Source of the DNA: Streptococcus suis S735
GTDB taxonomy: Bacteria; Bacillota; Bacilli; Lactobacillales; Streptococcaceae
Assembly (NCBI RefSeq): GCF_000294495.1
Contig: NC_018526.1
Location: 1,488,001-1,552,000, forward strand
Reading direction: 5' to 3'
DNA length: 64,000 nucleotides
Shown: positions 1-8,274 of the stretch, piece after piece
Layout of the letters: each line of letters starts with the position of its first letter
Numbering within the stretch: the stretch's first letter is position 1
Made by a program: the position numbers and the translations under genes
The notes under the pieces: model-generated
Seen by the model: only the letters and a program-made list of their open reading frames with translations
Databases searched by the model: none
What the model was told of the DNA's origin: nothing

Positions 1-485
1 AGCATCCAAATATGTTTTTCAATACTAGCCTTAGCCACATTGAAAATGTCGTTGGTTACGCTGTCACCTTCTTCATCACTGACATCAAACCCCTTTTGGA
101 AAAGAGCAGCCAGATAGCGGAACACCTCTACCACACGCGCCAATTGCTCTTCAATCGTTACATTGTAATCACCAAGAACTTCCTTGAGCTGACTATTTTC
201 ACTAAACTCTTTAAGGGTAGAAAATGGTGCCCCACCTAAGGTGATTAAACGCTCACTCATCTCATCCAAATAACCATCAATTTCTTCCATATATTCATCC
301 ATCTTTGGATGCCAAATCATAAAGCCACGACCACGCATATACCAGTGAACTTGATGGAGGATTGAATGGGCTACTGATAAATCGGCCACCGCTTGATTCA
401 AAACAGCCTTAGAATCAGCCAGTGATGGACGCGGGCTGAAAGACGCAATTTCTGCTGGAGATTGATAATATTTTTGTTTCATCAT
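1..485 (-). CDS. dpr: Dpr, Dps-like peroxide resistance ferritin (partial, C-terminus off window)
   Basis: Mini-ferritin that oxidises and stores iron as a 12-mer and protects DNA from peroxide in the cytoplasm. About 161 codons are visible; the last few lie beyond position 1. The ferroxidase residues known for S. suis Dpr are all present when numbered from the first of two adjacent ATGs (485): His47, His59, Asp63, Asp74 and Glu78, with Trp48 next to His47. The numbering agreement supports the start at 485 rather than 482. A ribosome site (AAAGGGTG) lies just upstream. The gene has its own promoter overlapped by a perfect Per box, so PerR repression relieved by peroxide is the expected control. 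I recognise the protein from memory; identity to the published S. suis protein looks near complete. Confidence 0.96.
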   Translation of the reverse strand, partial: MMKQKYYQSPAEIASFSPRPSLADSKAVLNQAVADLSVAHSILHQVHWYMRGRGFMIWHPKMDEYMEEIDGYLDEMSERLITLGGAPFSTLKEFSENSQLKEVLGDYNVTIEEQLARVVEVFRYLAALFQKGFDVSDEEGDSVTNDIFNVAKASIEKHIWM

Positions 486-504
486 ATATCACCCTTTCTT
501 TTAT

Positions 505-541
505 TTATAATAATTATAAATAAAAGAAGAAAAAATTGCAA
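505..541 (-). promoter_or_regulatory. dpr promoter with PerR operator
   Basis: On the minus strand TTGCAA (536-541), a 17-nt spacer and TATAAT (513-518) form a good sigma-A promoter pointing into dpr. The 15-mer TTATAATAATTATAA at 505-519 matches the Per/Fur-type box consensus TTANAATNATTNTAA at every fixed base and covers the -10 element. A repressor bound there would block RNA polymerase. Sequence match is direct; PerR control is inference from the family, and known for dpr in streptococci. Confidence 0.88.
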
Positions 542-686
542 GAATTATCCCTCCTCCTCTGAATTATTGGCAGACAAATTCCTTGCTATATTAACTTATA
601 TACGTTAGACTAGTAAGTAAGAATAGTATGTGATTTTCTTTTTAGAAAATCATCGCCCCCATATGTGTATATCGAGGAGGGATTTT

Positions 687-899
687 ATGTCAGAAGAAAA
701 ATTTGACGCAAAACTAGAACAGCTATCTGGATCTGCAAAAGAGGTAATTGGTAAGCTGACCGGCGACAAGGAAATCGAAGTTGAAGGACTTGTTGAGAAA
801 GGAATTGGCAAAGCAAAAGAGCTAGTCGAAGATGCAAAAGATGGGCTTGAAGGTGCCATTAACGGCATCAAAAATGCTTTCGACAAAGAAGAGAAATAA
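687..899 (+). CDS. CsbD-family general stress protein
   Basis: Small, highly charged 70-residue protein of the CsbD family, a group induced by general stress in Firmicutes; the biochemical role is unknown. The composition is rich in Lys, Glu and Asp, with a repeated pattern of GK, KELVEDAK and GLEGAI helices typical of the family. I chose ATG 687 because GAGGAGGGA sits 6-8 nt upstream; an upstream ATG at 630 would add 19 residues (MIFFLENH...) that have no family match and no ribosome site. It is monocistronic and diverges from dpr, so both oxidative and general stress proteins are read from the same intergenic region. Confidence 0.85.
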   Translation: MSEEKFDAKLEQLSGSAKEVIGKLTGDKEIEVEGLVEKGIGKAKELVEDAKDGLEGAINGIKNAFDKEEK

Positions 900-1068
900 A
901 CAAAGAGTTCAATATAGGTAGGATTGGTCGTGCACTGTTTGATAATGAACATTACACTTAATTTGGTCTTTTACCTATAGCCCGAACAAAAATATGCAAG
1001 AGAGGGGAACTCAGACATTTACCTGTCGAGTCTACCTTCTCTTTTCTTATGTCACGAAAGGAGTATCT

Positions 1069-1503
1069 ATGAAAAAAATCGTTTTTGTCTGTCTTGGAAA
1101 TATTTGTCGTAGCCCTATGGCTGAATTTGTCATGAAAGACATGACAAGTCAATTTCACATTGAAAGCCGTGCTACTTCAAACTGGGAACATGGTAATCCT
1201 ATCTACCCTGGAACACAGAAAATTTTCCAAAAGCACAAGATTTCCTATGACCAAGATAAATCATCACAGCAAATGAGCCAGACAGATTTCGAAGCATTTG
1301 ATATTATCATCGGTATGGACAGCAATAATGTCCGAGATTTACAGAAAATAGCACCAGCACATGCCCAAAATAAGATTTTTCAATTCGCAGAAAAATCCGT
1401 ACCAGACCCTTGGTATACTGGAGATTTTGACGAAACCTACGAAATGGTAAAGAAAGGTTGTCAAGACTGGTTGGACAGGTTACAGTCATTTGATCAAGAA
1501 TAA
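1069..1503 (+). CDS. Low-molecular-weight protein-tyrosine phosphatase
   Basis: Cytoplasmic phosphatase of 144 residues that removes phosphate from tyrosine. The P-loop C-x5-R-S is present as C8-LGNIC-R14-S15 and the general-acid loop DPWY is at 113-116, so all catalytic residues are in place. The start at 1069 is set by AAAGGAG and by the P-loop falling near residue 8 as in the family; a longer reading from 994 has no support. It is followed by the MORN protein and the acyltransferase, a cluster kept in other streptococci next to ruvB and adhE. Possible targets are capsule or cell-wall kinases, but nothing in the sequence shows the substrate. Confidence 0.93.
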   Translation: MKKIVFVCLGNICRSPMAEFVMKDMTSQFHIESRATSNWEHGNPIYPGTQKIFQKHKISYDQDKSSQQMSQTDFEAFDIIIGMDSNNVRDLQKIAPAHAQNKIFQFAEKSVPDPWYTGDFDETYEMVKKGCQDWLDRLQSFDQE

Positions 1504-1634
1504 GATTTTCTATGTAATATTTTTGTAATATTTGTAAAAAAATGGTAAACTATTTCTGACTGAACTGATAATTTCTTACTGTATCCTAGAAAGAACTGAT
1601 TAGCATCGGTCAAATCCTATGAAAGAGTAAAACG

Positions 1635-2057
1635 ATGAAAGAGTTCAAATTACCTAGTATAAAATGGCATGATATAACAAGTCATTTCACCCGTCCAAAA
1701 CTTGAAATCCTCTCCCTTATTATTATCCTCATCTGTGCCCTCTCTGTATTTACAGGGCGAATTGCCAGCAAGCAAGCCATGACTTTCAATAATGGCGCCC
1801 TGCAGTACAACGGTTATGTGGTCGCAAATAAAATGAATGGTCAAGGAAAATTGACCTTTGATAATGGAGATGTCTACGAAGGACAATTTACAAATGGAAT
1901 TTTCCACGGTCAAGGAACCTACACATCTGCAAGTGGGTGGGTTTATACCGGGCAATTTAAAAACGGCTATGCCGATGGAAAAGGAAAATTGACCACCGAA
2001 GGACAAGCTACCTACGAAGGAACTTTTAAACAGGGGATTTATCAATATGAAAATTAA
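1635..2057 (+). CDS. Membrane-anchored MORN-repeat protein
   Basis: 140 residues with a short basic cytoplasmic tail, one membrane segment at about 24-40 and an outside domain made of about four MORN repeats (from residue 58, 81, 104 and 127; each with YxGxF..G..hGxG spacing). MORN repeats usually bind proteins or lipids. The last 11 nt overlap the start of the acyltransferase gene, so the two are probably translationally coupled and work together at the envelope. The function is not known; a role as partner or targeting subunit of the acyltransferase is inference from the overlap and the conserved pairing in streptococci. Confidence 0.8.
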   Translation: MKEFKLPSIKWHDITSHFTRPKLEILSLIIILICALSVFTGRIASKQAMTFNNGALQYNGYVVANKMNGQGKLTFDNGDVYEGQFTNGIFHGQGTYTSASGWVYTGQFKNGYADGKGKLTTEGQATYEGTFKQGIYQYEN

Positions 2058-3846
2058 ATGGTTATCCGTTATACGTGTGATTGGATTAGTCTTTGTCCTA
2101 CTCTATCATTTCTTTATCAAATATTTCCCAGGTGGCTTTGTGGGGGTTGACCTCTTCTTTACCCTGTCTGGATATTTGACAACCGCCCTTTTGATTGATG
2201 AGTTTGCAAAACATAAAAAAATAGATATTGTCAGCTTTTTCAGAAGAAGGTTCTATCGGATTCTCCCCCCTCTGGTTTTAACGATTCTTTTGGTTCTTCC
2301 ACTTGCTCTGCTTGTCCGCAATGATTTCATTGCCAATATCGGCAATCAGATAGTCGCTGCGCTCGGATTCATGACAAACTTCTTTGAAATTCTATCAGGT
2401 GGTAGTTACGAGAATCAATTTTCACCTCATCTATTTGTGCATACTTGGACACTAGCCATAGAAGTTCAGTATTACCTTGTCTGGGCTGGTTTAGTTTGGT
2501 ATCGGACTCGCATCTCAAAAAGTGTGGGGCAACTACGTGGATCAATTTTTCTAACATCTATAAGCCTCTTCTCGCTAAGTTTTTTAGCAATGTCTATCTC
2601 AAGTTTCTTTGTAGATAATTTCTCAACCATTTACTACTCGAGCTTCACACATACCTTCCCATTCTTCCTCGGAAGCATTCTCGCAACCATCGCTGGTATC
2701 GGAAATACAACAACTGCCTTCCAGCAACAAGTGAATACATTGAGTATCAAACAAGCTATAGGTCTGTTTCTTGGAGGACTAGGAGTAGAACTTCTTCTTC
2801 TCTTTACTCTTCAATTCAGTTCCATCTGGACCTATCTAATTGGTTTTCTTCTATCCAGTTTAGCTACAGCAACTATGATTTTTGCTGCTCGGGTACTTCA
2901 CGAGAAAACCGAAGATGTCAAAGAACCTGCAATTATCCTCTTCTTTGCAAGTATTTCTTATGGTATCTACCTCTTCCATTGGCCCTTGCTCATTATCTTT
3001 ACACAACTGACAAATGCCACTATCGCTGCGGGATTATCCTTTGTTTTTTCTACTATCCTATCAACTATTTCCTTCTATATTCTAGAACCATATATTGCTG
3101 GTAAAGTAGGAAGCTTGTTTGGATTAGCAATAGACTTAAAACCCTATAAAAAATGGCTTCTTAGCAGCTTTGCTTGCTTGACCATAGTTGGCTTAGGTAT
3201 CTGTCTATTTGGACCAAAATTAGGAAGTTTTGAACAAGAGAGCATGGTTAGCAATCTTTATCAAGCTCAGACCCAACTAAATACAACACGATCTGCTGCT
3301 GAAAACGCTAAAGCTACTAGTTTTGAAATTCAAAAAGGAGTTATCATCTTTGGCGATTCTGTTACTGTTCGCGCTAGTTCTGCCATACAGACCGCGCTAC
3401 CAGATGCACAGATCGATGGAACTGTCAGTCGAAATCTCTCTGAAATTGCTAAATTGATAAATCTTTATAAGCAAAATAATAGCTTGAAAGAGACTGTAGT
3501 TGTAGCGCTAGGTACAAATACTACGGATAATTATCAGGAACTACTAGACCAACTAGTCAAAGATTTTCCTAAAGGACGTCGCCTTATTTTTGTCACTCCT
3601 TACGATGGAAACTTCACTCCGAGCGAATCCATTTCTTATCAAACTGGTCAATACGAGAAAGAATTGGCTGAAAAATATGATTATATTTCCATTGCAGACT
3701 GGTATCAAGTTGCAAAGGATAATCCACCAATTTGGTACAATACCGACCTTGTTCATTTCAATCTTGAAAGCAATGGAGGCGAAGTCTTCGCCCAAACGAT
3801 AAAAAATGCTGTTGAAGCCGTTGCTGATGGTCCAATCAAAAACTAG
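2047..3846 (+). CDS. OatA/Adr-type membrane acyltransferase with SGNH domain
   Basis: 599 residues. The first part (about 1-385) is an acyltransferase-3 domain with around ten membrane helices and the early motif H21 plus a GVDLFFTLSGY stretch. The C-terminal part is an extracellular SGNH hydrolase-like domain: GDS at 435-437 (nucleophile Ser437) and D567-x-x-H570 near the end. This build is that of OatA/Adr, which O-acetylates peptidoglycan N-acetylmuramic acid and gives lysozyme resistance. Related proteins can acylate other wall or capsule sugars, so the substrate is inferred. The start overlaps the MORN gene. A strong terminator follows at 3861. Confidence 0.82.
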   Translation: MKIKWLSVIRVIGLVFVLLYHFFIKYFPGGFVGVDLFFTLSGYLTTALLIDEFAKHKKIDIVSFFRRRFYRILPPLVLTILLVLPLALLVRNDFIANIGNQIVAALGFMTNFFEILSGGSYENQFSPHLFVHTWTLAIEVQYYLVWAGLVWYRTRISKSVGQLRGSIFLTSISLFSLSFLAMSISSFFVDNFSTIYYSSFTHTFPFFLGSILATIAGIGNTTTAFQQQVNTLSIKQAIGLFLGGLGVELLLLFTLQFSSIWTYLIGFLLSSLATATMIFAARVLHEKTEDVKEPAIILFFASISYGIYLFHWPLLIIFTQLTNATIAAGLSFVFSTILSTISFYILEPYIAGKVGSLFGLAIDLKPYKKWLLSSFACLTIVGLGICLFGPKLGSFEQESMVSNLYQAQTQLNTTRSAAENAKATSFEIQKGVIIFGDSVTVRASSAIQTALPDAQIDGTVSRNLSEIAKLINLYKQNNSLKETVVVALGTNTTDNYQELLDQLVKDFPKGRRLIFVTPYDGNFTPSESISYQTGQYEKELAEKYDYISIADWYQVAKDNPPIWYNTDLVHFNLESNGGEVFAQTIKNAVEAVADGPIKN

Positions 3847-3860
3847 ATTTATACATCATC

Positions 3861-3888
3861 ATCCTCTGAGAATTTCTCGGAGGATTTT
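3861..3888 (+). terminator. Rho-independent terminator after the acyltransferase gene
   Basis: A 12-bp nearly perfect stem (ATCCTCTGAGAA against TTCTCGGAGGAT, one G-T pair) followed by TTTTT, 15 nt after the acyltransferase stop codon. Confidence 0.88.
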
Positions 3889-3957
3889 TGCACGATTTTC
3901 CGATAAGTCCAGTGCGAACTCTAAGAAATGGCGCTGTGCCTGAGCTCAGTCTCAATA

Positions 3958-4023
3958 AATCTTGTGAAATAAGCCACTTCTACAAAGGACGGAAAAGCGA
4001 AGTAACGATAATAGAAAGATGAC
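3958..4023. repeat. Degenerate copy of the 59593-type repeat end
   Basis: The stretch from AATCTTGTGAAATAAG to the AGATGAC end resembles 59678-59730 (ACTTGCGAAACAAG ... GTGACGATG) base for base with scattered changes. It reads as the decayed right half of the same small repeat family. The left half cannot be traced. The rest of 3890-4027 shows no gene. Confidence 0.4.
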
Positions 4024-4027
4024 AAGT

Positions 4028-4059
4028 TAAAAAAACTCCTACCTTTTACAGTAGGAGTT
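4028..4059 (-). terminator. Terminator of the PAP2 gene
   Basis: Perfect 9-bp stem AACTCCTAC (4034-4042) and GTAGGAGTT (4051-4059), with the A-run at 4028-4035 giving a U-tract on the minus strand. It lies 14 nt beyond the PAP2 stop codon. Confidence 0.85.
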
Positions 4060-4072
4060 GGTGTCAAATTGA

Positions 4073-4726
4073 CTATTTTTGCTTACTTTGGAAACGCCAT
4101 TCAAAGCGTTTCTGATCGTAAAATGGATACATCATTTGTAAAAGAGTGACGGCAAGTAGCCAACCACCGATAATATCTGTCGGGTAGTGAACCCCAATAT
4201 AGATACGGGATACAGCTACCAGGACAGCAAGTAGAATCAACATGGCTTGTAGCACAAGTCTAGCTATGCCTTTCTTCATCCTCTGGTGAACAATAATAAC
4301 AACTGCTCCTCCAATCATCATAGTTGATGCAGTATGCCAGCTAGGAAATGAATAACCGATGGTATCAATCAACCATTCAATACTTGGACGCGGACGTTGG
4401 TAGACATATTTCAGGGCTGTGGATGCCACACCCATCGCCGCAAAACTAGCAAGTAGGAAATAAGCTTCTATCTTCCATTTTTTATAGTAGTAAAAGATAG
4501 CAGCTAGAATCATGGTAATAGCTAAAATAATAACCGTATTTCCTAAAACAGTAATAGAGGTCCAAAATTGACTGGCTCCACTTGGTAAATTTCCACGAAT
4601 GGCAGACTGGACAGTCGAATCAAAACCTGCTAGGGTACTAGGATAAAATTTTACTACATAGCCCAATGTCACAAAGGCCAGAGCAAAAAAAGATGCGTTT
4701 CGTAAATGGATTTGTTTATTCTTCAT
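4073..4726 (-). CDS. PAP2-superfamily membrane phosphatase
   Basis: 217 residues with about six membrane helices. All three phosphatase signature motifs are present: K106-x6-R113-P114, the PSWH version of PSGH at 128-131 and S173-R174-x5-H180-x3-D184. Members dephosphorylate lipid phosphates such as undecaprenyl pyrophosphate or phosphatidylglycerol phosphate on the outer face of the membrane. Recycling of undecaprenyl pyrophosphate for wall and capsule synthesis is a reasonable guess but cannot be told apart from other lipid substrates by sequence. It follows ribU on the same strand with a 24-nt gap and may be read through from it. Confidence 0.86.
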   Translation of the reverse strand: MKNKQIHLRNASFFALAFVTLGYVVKFYPSTLAGFDSTVQSAIRGNLPSGASQFWTSITVLGNTVIILAITMILAAIFYYYKKWKIEAYFLLASFAAMGVASTALKYVYQRPRPSIEWLIDTIGYSFPSWHTASTMMIGGAVVIIVHQRMKKGIARLVLQAMLILLAVLVAVSRIYIGVHYPTDIIGGWLLAVTLLQMMYPFYDQKRFEWRFQSKQK

Positions 4727-4750
4727 ACAGTATAGTTTACCTTATAAAGG

Positions 4751-5308
4751 TTAAACTTTCTTTAAAATAGGTTGGGCTGCTTTGTAACAGATATAAAATA
4801 TTGCCGAAAGCACAATCCCTTGTAAAAGATTAAAAGGAAGTACCATCATAAAAAGATAGTTAGTCAGACCCAAGATTTCTTTAATATCAAAATTTGCAAA
4901 AGCAGCATAAACAGGCACCGCATAAACGTAATTTAATGCCAGCATCACTGCTGTCGAACCAATTGTCGCAACAGCGGCTGCTTTTAAATAATTTTTTAAC
5001 GTTTGTTCATTTTTCCAGAAATAAGCTACTGCTAAAATGAAAACTGACATAGCTGCAATATTCATCGGTAAGCCAATAATTGTCGATGGTCCCTGATTAT
5101 TTAAAATCAGTTTGAGAAAAGTTCGTACCAAAAGGATAGCAAAACTAGACTTCATATCTAGAATAAGCAGACCAAATAAAATCGGTACGAGAGAAAAATC
5201 CACTTCCAGGAAACTGGCTGTTGGAATCAGTGGAAATTTCAAATACATGAGCAGAAAGGATACTGCTGAGAGAATGGCGATAATCGTCATTTTGCGTGTG
5301 TTTGTCAT
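4751..5308 (-). CDS. ribU: RibU, riboflavin-binding S component of an ECF transporter
   Basis: 185 residues with five to six membrane helices, the size and build of ECF-type substrate-binding subunits. It works with the shared EcfA1-EcfA2-EcfT module, which is not in this window. Riboflavin as substrate follows from the FMN riboswitch directly upstream. I set the start at ATG 5308 (MTNTRKM), with GGAGGAACC just ahead; an upstream ATG at 5356 lies inside the riboswitch leader. The GGAGG is itself part of a hairpin (5313-5338), so FMN probably blocks translation. Imported riboflavin would feed FMN/FAD synthesis, including the flavin needed by the electron-transfer locus at 48056-55047. Confidence 0.92.
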   Translation of the reverse strand: MTNTRKMTIIAILSAVSFLLMYLKFPLIPTASFLEVDFSLVPILFGLLILDMKSSFAILLVRTFLKLILNNQGPSTIIGLPMNIAAMSVFILAVAYFWKNEQTLKNYLKAAAVATIGSTAVMLALNYVYAVPVYAAFANFDIKEILGLTNYLFMMVLPFNLLQGIVLSAIFYICYKAAQPILKKV

Positions 5309-5312
5309 AAGG

Positions 5313-5338
5313 TTCCTCCAATTTTGAAAATTGAAGAA
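5313..5338 (-). promoter_or_regulatory. Hairpin sequestering the ribU ribosome site
   Basis: On the minus strand TTCTTCAATTTT can pair with AAAATTGGAGGAA, closing the GGAGG ribosome site of ribU in a stem with a 1-nt nominal turn (3-5 nt in practice). There is no U-tract after it. This points to translational control by the riboswitch rather than termination. Confidence 0.65.
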
Positions 5339-5367
5339 GCGTGGAAGAGCAGGCAAAAGGCCTCCAC

Positions 5368-5578
5368 TTCGTCTTCTCCCATCCAGACTTTACTGTCGGT
5401 TGTGGAATTGCACCACATCAGCTTTCGCTCGCAGACTACCAACGGTCTATTTTGTTCTAAAACTGCGTTAGCTCATCTCGACATACATTCAGTATGGTCT
5501 TCGATTCGCTGCCTAGTCGTAAAACAAATTACCACGTTTTACACTGCCGGTCGGGAATTTCACCCTGCCCTGAAGACT
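5368..5578 (-). ncRNA. FMN riboswitch (RFN element) of ribU
   Basis: The minus strand carries the conserved RFN blocks: AGGGCAGGGTGAAATTCCC, GACCGGCAGT, then GCGAGCGAAAGCTGATG, GGTGCAATTCCACAACCGAC, AGTAAAGTCTGGATGGGAGA. FMN binding would shut down ribU. The element is about 210 nt, longer than usual, because the variable stem between the second and third conserved blocks is extended by roughly 60-70 nt (about 5446-5525). That insert can itself fold around CATAC-TGAAT-GTATG. The core is intact, so the riboswitch should work. Confidence 0.95.
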
Positions 5579-5630
5579 ATTTCATCATACCAAAAAAGCC
5601 TTGCATTTGCAAGAGCTTGGTAAGTTTTCA

Positions 5631-6176
5631 CTATTTTAACTTGTCCCCATCATAGGTGTGAACCAAATCTAGACCAGCGAACTGTTGCTGCCGAAGAGCC
5701 TCATATACAATCATACACGCTGTATTAGAGACATTAAGACTACGCACATGTTCATCATTCATTGGAATACGGATAGCCTTCTCTGGATGTTCACGCATAA
5801 AATCTTCTGGCAAGCCCTTATCTTCACGACCAAATAAGAAATAATGAATGTTCCCATCATTATAGTCTTCATCCGAATAGGTTTTATCAGCAAATTTAGA
5901 TACTAAGTGAACACGTCCTTGTTTGCTGGCATAATCCATGAATTCTGCTAAATTGTCATAGAAGCGAACATCTAACTTATCCCAATAATCTAGTCCTGCA
6001 CGTTTCATCTTACGGTCATCAATTGGAAATCCCATAGGCTTAATGATATGGAGAGGACTATTGGTTGCAGCACAAGTTCGAGCAATATTGCCTGTATTCT
6101 GTGGAATCTGTGGTTCAAATAAGACAATGTGGTTTTTGGCTGTTTCTTCTATATACTCTAATGTTTCAATATTCAT
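5631..6176 (-). CDS. trmL: TrmL, tRNA (cytidine/uridine-34)-2'-O-methyltransferase
   Basis: SPOUT-class methyltransferase of 181 residues that methylates the ribose of the wobble base in tRNA-Leu. The family motifs are clear: [21 protein letters not shown] near the N-terminus and, near the C-terminus, the knot region [11 protein letters not shown] and [15 protein letters not shown] that binds S-adenosylmethionine. The N-terminus is about 13 residues longer than in typical members, but AGAGGT upstream of ATG 6176 supports this start. Single gene; upstream lies a BOX-like repeat. Confidence 0.93.
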   Translation of the reverse strand: MNIETLEYIEETAKNHIVLFEPQIPQNTGNIARTCAATNSPLHIIKPMGFPIDDRKMKRAGLDYWDKLDVRFYDNLAEFMDYASKQGRVHLVSKFADKTYSDEDYNDGNIHYFLFGREDKGLPEDFMREHPEKAIRIPMNDEHVRSLNVSNTACMIVYEALRQQQFAGLDLVHTYDGDKLK

Positions 6177-6210
6177 AAGAACCTCTCTGGTGACATTTCA
6201 CTAAACACGA

Positions 6211-6316
6211 ATACCCTTCGAAAATCAAATCCAAACCATTGTCAGCTTCATTTTGCCGTATACCAGTACGGTCTGTTGCTTGTTGTCTAGTTTCTTTTTT
6301 TGATTTTCATTGAGTA
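6211..6316 (+). repeat. BOX-like element (boxA-boxC, no boxB)
   Basis: Begins ATACCCTTCGAAAATCAAAT and ends TTTTTGATTTTCATTGAGTA, matching the outer parts of pneumococcal boxA and boxC. The centre (GTCAGCTTCATTTTGCCGTA) also follows boxA. At 106 bp it is the short form without boxB modules. A 63-codon reading frame on the minus strand over it is not a gene. The second copy is at 57338-57544 in the opposite direction. Between this element and 6531 I see only an 8-bp inverted repeat (TTAACTCA 6417-6424 / TGAGTTAA 6434-6441), possibly a weak terminator or operator. Confidence 0.78.
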
Positions 6317-6530
6317 AAAAGACTCGACTGTCTCCTATGGCAAGAAAGACAAAAAAATAGCCACACTGCCCGGAGTCAAGCTCAGCAAACAGCATGGTGA
6401 ATGATGATTCATTCACTTAACTCACAACAGGTTTGAGTTAAATCAATGAAATCGTGATACTATTGTAGCTTAAAGAAGGCTGAAAATCAAGAGTTTTGCC
6501 CCATTTTTTTCAAATTTTCATAGAAAATCA

Positions 6531-6698
6531 TGGAGGCTGGGCAGAAAGACCAACCTTGCTTCTCAGAGTTCGTGTCAACATCTGAGCGCAGTGATTGATT
6601 GGCTTTTACAGTCCAGTGGACTGTTAATATTGAGGCGAACTTGCTTCGCCCTATCTCCAGCCTTAAAAGGCTCCCAAATCTTTTGAGAGAGTACTAAA
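6531..6698. repeat. Modular intergenic repeat sharing core hairpins with BOX-like elements
   Basis: Contains the palindrome ACAGTCCAGTGGACTGT and, read on the minus strand, GGAGATAGGGCGAAGCAAGTTCG. The latter is also found in the elements at 48481 and 57338. The order of modules is inverted relative to 57338. No reading frame of note. It fills the gap between the BOX-like copy and the yidD terminator, so 6177-6744 holds no gene. Confidence 0.55.
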
Positions 6699-6728
6699 GG
6701 CAACCTAAAAACCTATATTTATACAGAA

Positions 6729-6749
6729 CAAAAAGTAGGTTGCCCTACT
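6729..6749 (-). terminator. Terminator of the murI-yidD operon
   Basis: On the minus strand AGTAGG-GCAA-CCTACT followed by TTTTTG. The GCAA loop is a GNRA tetraloop. The stem begins inside the last codons of yidD, so the stop codon sits in the hairpin. Confidence 0.8.
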
Positions 6750-6984
6750 TCTGCTTATTTCTTTTCAAACTAAACCTGTCCGGCACAGGATCTTCTCCAC
6801 CTTCCACCAAGGGATGACAGCGACCAATTCGAGCCAACCCCATCAAAAAGCCTTTGAGTCCATGTTTTTGTAAGGCCTCGATCATATAAGCCGAACAAGT
6901 TGGACGGTAGCGACAAGAGGGCGGAAAAAGGGGAGAAATAAATTTCTGATAGAATCGGACCAAGCCGATCAAAAGTCTAGTCAT
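6745..6984 (-). CDS. yidD: YidD, membrane protein insertion efficiency factor
   Basis: 79-residue cationic membrane-associated protein that helps YidC/Sec insert inner-membrane proteins. The family core is visible: [26 protein letters not shown] with its conserved cysteines, then [16 protein letters not shown]. Its start overlaps the rluB stop codon by one base, so it is translated by coupling at the end of the long minus-strand operon. The YidC partner is encoded at 18121. Confidence 0.93.
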   Translation of the reverse strand: MTRLLIGLVRFYQKFISPLFPPSCRYRPTCSAYMIEALQKHGLKGFLMGLARIGRCHPLVEGGEDPVPDRFSLKRNKQK

Positions 6985-7715
6985 TATTTTTTAACTGGCT
7001 TAGTAACGGCCAGGGTATGTAGTTTACTGATGTCTTTCTTATTGAGCTTGCGGTATTCTCCTGGACGTAGGCCGGTCAAGTCAAGATTACCAAAGCGAGT
7101 ACGAGACAGCTTGTCTACCTGCAAGCCGACAGCCTCAAACATCTTCTTAACCTGGTGGTTTCGACCTTCATGGATTGTTAATTCTACAACTGAGCGGTTC
7201 TTAACAGGGTCCACCTTTATAATCTCATACACCGCAGGCTTAGTCTTTTTGCCATCAATGACAACACCACGGGTCAAGGGACGCAAAACTTCCTTGTTGG
7301 CAACCCCTTTGACACGCGCCAAGTAAACCTTATCAATCTCATTACGTGGGTGAATCATTTCGTCTGTAAAATCACCGTCATTGGTCAAAATCAAGACCCC
7401 AGATGTATCCCAGTCCAGACGTCCAACTGGATAAATCCGTTCCTTAACTGTTGGCAACAAGTCCACAACTGTCTTTCTTCCCTTGTCGTCTGACACACTA
7501 GAAATAACACCTCGTGGTTTATTGAGGAGATAGTAGACCTTCTCTTCGTTATAAATTGGTTGTCCCTCAACCTCTACCTTATCACCCGATTTGATAACTG
7601 TCCCTAGCTCACGAACAACCTGACCATTTACAGTAACTAGTCCTTGTTTGATTAGTTCTTCTGCCTTACGACGACTGGCAACTCCAGCATGGGCAATGTA
7701 TTTATTAATTCTCAT
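6984..7715 (-). CDS. rluB: RluB-type 23S rRNA pseudouridine synthase
   Basis: 243 residues: S4 RNA-binding domain at about 1-60, then the RsuA/RluB catalytic domain with GRLDWDTSG (catalytic Asp101) and the C-terminal [15 protein letters not shown] motif. It isomerises a uridine in helix 90 of 23S rRNA. The gene overlaps scpB by 11 nt and yidD by 1 nt. The link to scpA/scpB is conserved in Firmicutes. No oddity seen. Confidence 0.94.
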   Translation of the reverse strand: MRINKYIAHAGVASRRKAEELIKQGLVTVNGQVVRELGTVIKSGDKVEVEGQPIYNEEKVYYLLNKPRGVISSVSDDKGRKTVVDLLPTVKERIYPVGRLDWDTSGVLILTNDGDFTDEMIHPRNEIDKVYLARVKGVANKEVLRPLTRGVVIDGKKTKPAVYEIIKVDPVKNRSVVELTIHEGRNHQVKKMFEAVGLQVDKLSRTRFGNLDLTGLRPGEYRKLNKKDISKLHTLAVTKPVKK

Positions 7716-8274
7716 TTTCTAACTCATTTCTTTCTACGAATAGCTCTGTTTCCTCTTGAATCAAATCTATTTCAGACACATCAGGCAATTCTTCTAGACT
7801 ATTAATTCCCATGTAATCCAGGAAATAATCCGTTGTCACATAGAGATTTGGTCTACCAAGAACCTCTTTCTTACCGTTCTCACGAATGAGGTCAAAGGCC
7901 TGTAATTTACTGATGGCACCACTGGAATTGACTCCGCGAATATCATCAACTTCAATCCGAGTAATGGGTTGCTTATAGGCTACGATTGATAAGGTTTCCA
8001 AAAGAGCCCGTGACATAGTCTGATTGATTGGTGTTTTGGCATAGATTCGCAAAAGGTTTGCATATTCTTTTTTAGTAACCAACTTGTAGCGATTGGAAGA
8101 CTCCAAGATGGCTAAGCCTGAGGCTTTGTCTGCCATATATTTCTCACTAAGTTTCTCTAACTGCTGGCTGACAGCTGTCGGCTGCATTTCCAACATCTCT
8201 GCCAAATTTCGTAACGTCAAGCCATCCTCACCTGCCACAAAGAGCAGGACTTCGATTTCAGCTAAGCGATTCAT
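7705..8274 (-). CDS. scpB: ScpB, segregation and condensation protein B
   Basis: 189-residue double winged-helix subunit of the SMC-ScpA-ScpB condensin that organises and segregates the nucleoid. Recognised by the N-terminal [20 protein letters not shown] and the [28 protein letters not shown] block. I chose ATG 8274 with AAGGAG 5 nt ahead; a GTG two codons earlier would leave no ribosome site. It overlaps scpA by 17 nt and rluB by 11 nt. The acidic C-terminal tail (after about 165) is usual. Confidence 0.94.
   Translation of the reverse strand: MNRLAEIEVLLFVAGEDGLTLRNLAEMLEMQPTAVSQQLEKLSEKYMADKASGLAILESSNRYKLVTKKEYANLLRIYAKTPINQTMSRALLETLSIVAYKQPITRIEVDDIRGVNSSGAISKLQAFDLIRENGKKEVLGRPNLYVTTDYFLDYMGINSLEELPDVSEIDLIQEETELFVERNELENEN

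Noticed and set aside
994..1068. Upstream ATG for the tyrosine phosphatase
   Set aside because: Would push the P-loop 25 residues inward and lacks a ribosome site; AAAGGAG supports 1069.
5324..5623. 99-codon plus-strand frame
   Set aside because: It is antisense to the FMN riboswitch, whose conserved blocks explain the sequence.
6225..6416. 63-codon minus-strand frame
   Set aside because: It lies mostly over the BOX-like element, has no ribosome site and resembles no protein.
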